A stretch of DNA of 8,037 bases, taken from Bacteroidota bacterium (lineage in GTDB: Bacteria; Bacteroidota; Bacteroidia; Flavobacteriales; Weeksellaceae). The DNA lies in the NCBI GenBank assembly GCA_023388015.1, contig JAEWHB010000040.1:1-8037 (forward strand), read 5' to 3'. The notes under the pieces were generated by a model. It worked only from the letters and a program-made list of their open reading frames with translations, was not told the origin of the DNA and searched no databases. A program made the translations under genes and the position numbers. This document shows positions 5,314 through 8,037 of this stretch, in pieces (position 1 is the first letter of the stretch; each line of letters opens with the position of its first letter).

Positions 5314-5944
5314 GCCAACCCGCAATGCTCATTCGTTTACGATGTGCCAATTTTACTTCATGTCTGATTTGATCCGAGGCAAAAAAACAAACGGTTCCGC
5401 CTTCCGGAATGATTTCGATTTTCATTTCGTCCAAATAGGCCACAAACATACCGCCATCCTCTTCCTTCCAATCTTCATTCAGATAAAGGACAAACGAATA
5501 TTTTCTACATGAATCACTTTTGAATTGGTCGATGTGCGGCTGGTAAAAACTACCCACGTCATACAAGGCATAATGGAATTCGAAATCATTGATTCCCGTA
5601 TAACAAGTGCGATTGAGGTAATCAACGAATACTTTCAAAACCGCTAAAAAAATTTGTTCAACCTCAACTTCCGAGTCGTTTTCAATCCACTTGATCAGAT
5701 CACCCCGTACTTCAGCATTTTTTTGATGGACAAATTTATTTCCGATTCCGGCCGGATGCATTTCTCCTGCCTTATAATGTCGCCATAATTGCTCGCGCAA
5801 TCCTTTAACCAAATTCTCTGAAAAAAAATGGGTTTGATGTCCAACTTCTTGCGTAAGCAAGCCTTCAATCAGTCCTTCAAACAGAAGATTCTGAGAAGCG
5901 GTAGAATGATTGTCTTTCAATGGGTTTGAATCCCCAAATGTCAT
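5300..5944 (-). CDS. 2OG-Fe(II) oxygenase, SM-20/prolyl-4-hydroxylase-like
   Basis: A predicted soluble dioxygenase of 214 residues that would couple 2-oxoglutarate decarboxylation to hydroxylation of an unknown substrate, probably a protein side chain by family analogy. The full iron and co-substrate set is visible in the C-terminal double-stranded beta helix. H137 and D139 lie in YDVGSFYQPHIDQF, the distal H195 in RHEV, and R204 in RMSIAGW binds the 2-oxoglutarate carboxylate. The N-terminal half (about 1-110) is mostly helical, with no recognised motif. There is no signal peptide. It resembles the PHD2/SM-20 branch rather than AlkB, so a DNA dealkylation role is not supported despite the neighbouring ogt. 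The stop codon lies inside the end of ogt. The DUF456 gene lies 54 bp upstream on the same strand, so the two may form an operon. ATG start at 5944-5942. Confidence 0.85.
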   Translation of the reverse strand: MTFGDSNPLKDNHSTASQNLLFEGLIEGLLTQEVGHQTHFFSENLVKGLREQLWRHYKAGEMHPAGIGNKFVHQKNAEVRGDLIKWIENDSEVEVEQIFLAVLKVFVDYLNRTCYTGINDFEFHYALYDVGSFYQPHIDQFKSDSCRKYSFVLYLNEDWKEEDGGMFVAYLDEMKIEIIPEGGTVCFFASDQIRHEVKLAHRKRMSIAGWLKKV

Positions 5945-5998
5945 TTTTTTTCAGAAAACATGCAAGAAAAAAATGAGATGAATCAGAAAAAATTTCCA

Positions 5999-6490
5999 CT
6001 ACCAAATATCTGTTGCTACAAAGACCACCAGCATGGATAAACACAACAAAATCCCGTATCCGCTCGTAAGAAAGTATCCGATGACCGAACCGGTGGCCGC
6101 TTTCACAGCTCTTTTGTGGTTATTGCGATCGTAAATAAGTTCGCCAATCAGTGCGCCTAAAAACGGAGCAATGATGATGCTGACAAATCCAAAAGGTGAA
6201 AATATAATTCCAATGATAAAACCAATGACAAGCCCCCAGATTCCGTATTTACTTCCGCCCATCTTTTTGGTGGTGGCAATCGGCACCATATAATCGAGAA
6301 TTATTCCGATGATAGTCAATACTCCAAAAAGCGCTATTATCCACCAGCTTAATTCGGAGAAATTAAAAATTCTGGCCAATAAAAGCGAACCAAAAGCAAG
6401 CGGTGCGCCCGGTAAAACCGGCAGGATGGAACCCGCCACTCCAAGCAACATCGCACCGGCAAACAAAATTTTGATAATCAGGTCTTCCAC
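5999..6490 (-). CDS. DUF456 family membrane protein
   Basis: A 163-residue, very hydrophobic inner-membrane protein of unknown function. Family marks are GVAGSILPVLPGAPLAFG (17-34), KKMGGSKYGIWGLVIGFIIG (75-94) with small residues spaced like a glycine zipper, and PFLGALIGELIY (109-120). I see about four or five membrane segments (about 5-35, 48-70, 82-117 possibly as two, and 132-160), and a short basic loop around DRNNHKRAVK (121-130). The start is GTG at 6490-6488; an in-frame TAA 12 bp upstream rules out a longer form, and no ATG lies nearby. The gene diverges from the mechanosensitive channel gene and precedes the oxygenase gene by 54 bp. Both it and the channel are envelope proteins, which suggests but does not show a shared role in membrane stress. 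Confidence 0.85.
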   Translation of the reverse strand: MEDLIIKILFAGAMLLGVAGSILPVLPGAPLAFGSLLLARIFNFSELSWWIIALFGVLTIIGIILDYMVPIATTKKMGGSKYGIWGLVIGFIIGIIFSPFGFVSIIIAPFLGALIGELIYDRNNHKRAVKAATGSVIGYFLTSGYGILLCLSMLVVFVATDIW

Positions 6491-6545
6491 AAGGTAAAAT
6501 TACAATCTTTTCGGCTTATATTTTCGATAAGAATTTAAGTTGGAT

Positions 6546-6553
6546 TAACTTTG
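6546..6553 (+). promoter_or_regulatory. Candidate -7 promoter element for the mscS-family gene and pdxJ
   Basis: TAACTTTG is an exact match to TAnnTTTG. The best -33 candidate is TTTC at 6522-6525, 20 bp upstream, one mismatch from TTTG. Transcription would start near 6558-6560. The in-frame TTG at 6551 would then lie inside the promoter and could not be the start codon, which supports the GTG at 6572. Confidence 0.4.
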
Positions 6554-6571
6554 CATGAAAATCGGAAAAAA

Positions 6572-7852
6572 GTGTTTGAAACCTCCACCAAATTATACTC
6601 TAATAAATACATTGCTGATCTGGCCAAATTGGTCAGAAAACAGATAAAAGAATGGTTTGGCGACGCCTTAAACAAGGCATTTCTTCCTTTTATTGAAGCT
6701 TTCACCTGGATCGCCGCACTTTTGTTACTGGATTTTATCCTTCAGAAAATTTTCGGAGGACTATTCGGCCTTATGGCCAAAAAATTGAATATCAACTGGG
6801 TACGTAAGTTTCATGCACACAAAGTCTTCCGGACAATCATCCATTTTGTCACGATTAATCTATTGGAAGACATTAATCCTTATGTTTTCCAACGCTATCA
6901 CGGGATCGATAAGTTTATGGACAAATTCATCGACCTGCTTTATATCTTATTGATTTTAAGGTTGATTTACCGGGTAATTGATGCCATCATCGACATCAAT
7001 GACGAAAGAGAAAACCATACGACAGTGGGTGTAAGGACTTTCGGACAGATGATTAAAATCTTTGCTTCGTTCTTTGGAATCATTTATTTCGTAGCAACTC
7101 TGATCGATACCGAAGCGACGCAGATTTTGACCGTTTTGGGAGCCTTGACTGCGGTGGTTTTATTGATTTTTAGGGATTCCATACTTGGATTTGTTTCGGG
7201 ATTACAGATTTCGACTTCCAAAACCATTAAAGTAGGCGACTGGATTTCGGTTTCCAAATATCAGATCGAAGGTGTGGTAAAAGAAATTAATTTAGCCATT
7301 ACCAAAATCGAGAATTTCAACAAAACCATTTCAACCGTTCCGACTTATGACCTGATTGCTTCTGAAGTAACCAATCACACTACGATGGTGGAATCGGACA
7401 CGCGAAGAATCAAAAGACCAATTGTCTTTAATGTGAATTCTTTTAAATTCTGTGATGAAGAATTATTGAGTCGTTTTCGTAAAATTGACCTGATCAGTTC
7501 GTATATAAAGTTGAAAGAAGACGAAATCAAAGAAAGCAACAAATCGGTTACCCATAAAGATTATATCATCAACGGACGTCAGCTGACCAATATCGGCGTT
7601 TTCAGGATTTATGCCGAAAATTACCTGATGAGCCGGCCGGATATTTCTAAATCTGATAAATTGGTCGTCCGACAAAAAGAACAAACCTTGGAAGGAATGC
7701 CGCTGGAGATTTACTGTTTTACGACTTCGTCTGATTTTTTGACTTATGAGCGAATTCAGTCCGATATTTTTGACCATTTGATCAGTGCCAGCAAGGAATT
7801 TGATCTGGCCATTTCACAACCATTTGTAATTAAACACAATGACAAAGCTTAG
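6572..7852 (+). CDS. ybdG: Mechanosensitive ion channel, MscS family, YbdG (MscM)-like
   Basis: An inner-membrane tension-gated channel that would release solutes on osmotic downshock. From GTG 6572 it has 426 residues, close to the 415 of E. coli YbdG. Several N-terminal membrane helices (about 38-63, 86-98, 118-138, 158-180) lead to the pore-lining helix with LTVLGALTAVVLLIFRDSIL (186-205). The MscS beta domain follows, with TIKVGDWISV (218-227) and TVPTYDLI (255-262). The C-terminal part carries YbdG-type blocks: RRIKRPI, RQLTNIGVFRIYAENYL, LPLEIYCF-like MPLEIYCF, and SDIFDHL near the end. These last blocks set it apart from short MscS and support the YbdG assignment. The start is uncertain. 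TTG 6551 would give 433 residues but lies in a putative -7 box, and the nearby ATG at 6555 is out of frame and stops after 30 codons. The end overlaps pdxJ by 14 bp, so the two are likely cotranscribed. Confidence 0.93.
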   Translation: MFETSTKLYSNKYIADLAKLVRKQIKEWFGDALNKAFLPFIEAFTWIAALLLLDFILQKIFGGLFGLMAKKLNINWVRKFHAHKVFRTIIHFVTINLLEDINPYVFQRYHGIDKFMDKFIDLLYILLILRLIYRVIDAIIDINDERENHTTVGVRTFGQMIKIFASFFGIIYFVATLIDTEATQILTVLGALTAVVLLIFRDSILGFVSGLQISTSKTIKVGDWISVSKYQIEGVVKEINLAITKIENFNKTISTVPTYDLIASEVTNHTTMVESDTRRIKRPIVFNVNSFKFCDEELLSRFRKIDLISSYIKLKEDEIKESNKSVTHKDYIINGRQLTNIGVFRIYAENYLMSRPDISKSDKLVVRQKEQTLEGMPLEIYCFTTSSDFLTYERIQSDIFDHLISASKEFDLAISQPFVIKHNDKA

Positions 7853-8037
7853 CGTAAACATCAATAAAATAGCCACTATACGGAACGCCCGCGGTGGCAA
7901 CACGCCCAACGTGGTGGAAGCTGCGATAAAAGCACAAGAATTTGGTGCTGAAGGCATTACAGTTCATCCACGACCCGACGAAAGGCACATTCGTTATCAG
8001 GATGTTTATGAGTTGAAACCCGTTGTGAAAACGGAAT
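7839..8037 (+). CDS. pdxJ: Pyridoxine 5'-phosphate synthase, 5' part
   Basis: PdxJ condenses 1-deoxy-D-xylulose 5-phosphate with 3-amino-2-oxopropyl phosphate to give pyridoxine 5'-phosphate, the ring-closing step of the DXP-dependent vitamin B6 pathway in the cytoplasm. The window holds the first 66 residues of a protein usually near 240 residues; it runs off the right edge without a break. Diagnostic are MTKLSVNINKIATIRNARGG (1-20), with the substrate-binding N-N-I-A-T-R-N region, and EGITVHPRPDERHIRYQDVY (38-57), carrying the conserved phosphate and active-site residues H48, R50 and D52-E53-R54. The ATG at 7839 lies inside the last codons of the channel gene, in the +1 frame relative to it, so translational coupling is likely. 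There is no separate promoter in view. Confidence 0.96.
   Translation, partial: MTKLSVNINKIATIRNARGGNTPNVVEAAIKAQEFGAEGITVHPRPDERHIRYQDVYELKPVVKTE

Noticed and set aside
4837..5944. ogt plus the 2OG oxygenase as an AlkB-like alkylation repair pair
   Set aside because: The oxygenase shows the SM-20/prolyl-hydroxylase pattern and lacks recognisable AlkB features, and the genes are convergent rather than cotranscribed.
5945..5998. Possible terminator or promoter between the DUF456 and oxygenase genes
   Set aside because: Only A/T runs are present. I find no hairpin of useful length and no TAnnTTTG octamer, which is compatible with a simple intra-operon gap.
6309..6497. Plus-strand 62-codon frame opposite the start of the DUF456 gene
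   Set aside because: Antisense to a family-matching membrane protein, with no domain and no promoter seen.
7463..7777. Minus-strand 104-codon frame inside the channel gene
   Set aside because: Antisense to the conserved YbdG-type C-terminal blocks, so it is a shadow frame.

Overview
The window looks like chromosomal core DNA of a low-GC member of the Bacteroidota, most probably Flavobacteriales. Three things suggest this: the protein sequences of InfB, NusA, RimP and PdxJ, the acidic, short-tailed NusA, and several upstream octamers that match the Bacteroidota -7 promoter element TAnnTTTG. I see no tRNA, rRNA, insertion sequence, phage gene or CRISPR array.

Layout, left to right. (1) 1-50: the first 16 codons of a leftward gene for an exported protein, cut by the window edge. 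(2) 51-228: a gene-free gap with a 20-bp terminator hairpin for infB (168-210), a second 9-bp palindrome (126-144) and a possible promoter for the left-edge gene. (3) 229-4752: the leftward operon rimP-nusA-infB, coding for a 30S maturation factor, a transcription elongation/termination factor and translation initiation factor IF-2. (4) 4753-4836: a short divergent control region with the rimP leader. (5) 4837-5313: a rightward methylguanine-DNA methyltransferase (ogt). Its end overlaps by 14 bp the end of a leftward 2OG-Fe(II) oxygenase gene (5300-5944). (6) 5999-6490: a leftward DUF456 membrane protein, possibly cotranscribed with the oxygenase. (7) 6572-7852: a rightward YbdG-type MscS-family channel. 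Its last codons overlap by 14 bp the start of pdxJ (7839 to the window end; vitamin B6 synthesis).

The genes themselves are ordinary housekeeping genes. The most interesting structure is the rimP leader. Just downstream of a perfect -7 element (TATATTTG) it carries, in order, a strong Shine-Dalgarno sequence (AAGGAG), an optimally spaced five-codon reading frame (Met-Lys-Glu-Ser-Arg-stop), and a hairpin followed by a U run. Codons 2-4 of the mini-ORF are exactly the 5' arm of the hairpin. This has the layout of a translation-controlled transcription attenuator in front of genes that control ribosome assembly, termination and initiation. Strong Shine-Dalgarno sequences are uncommon in this phylum, so the arrangement deserves a closer look. 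The mechanism is inference; the sequence elements are read directly.
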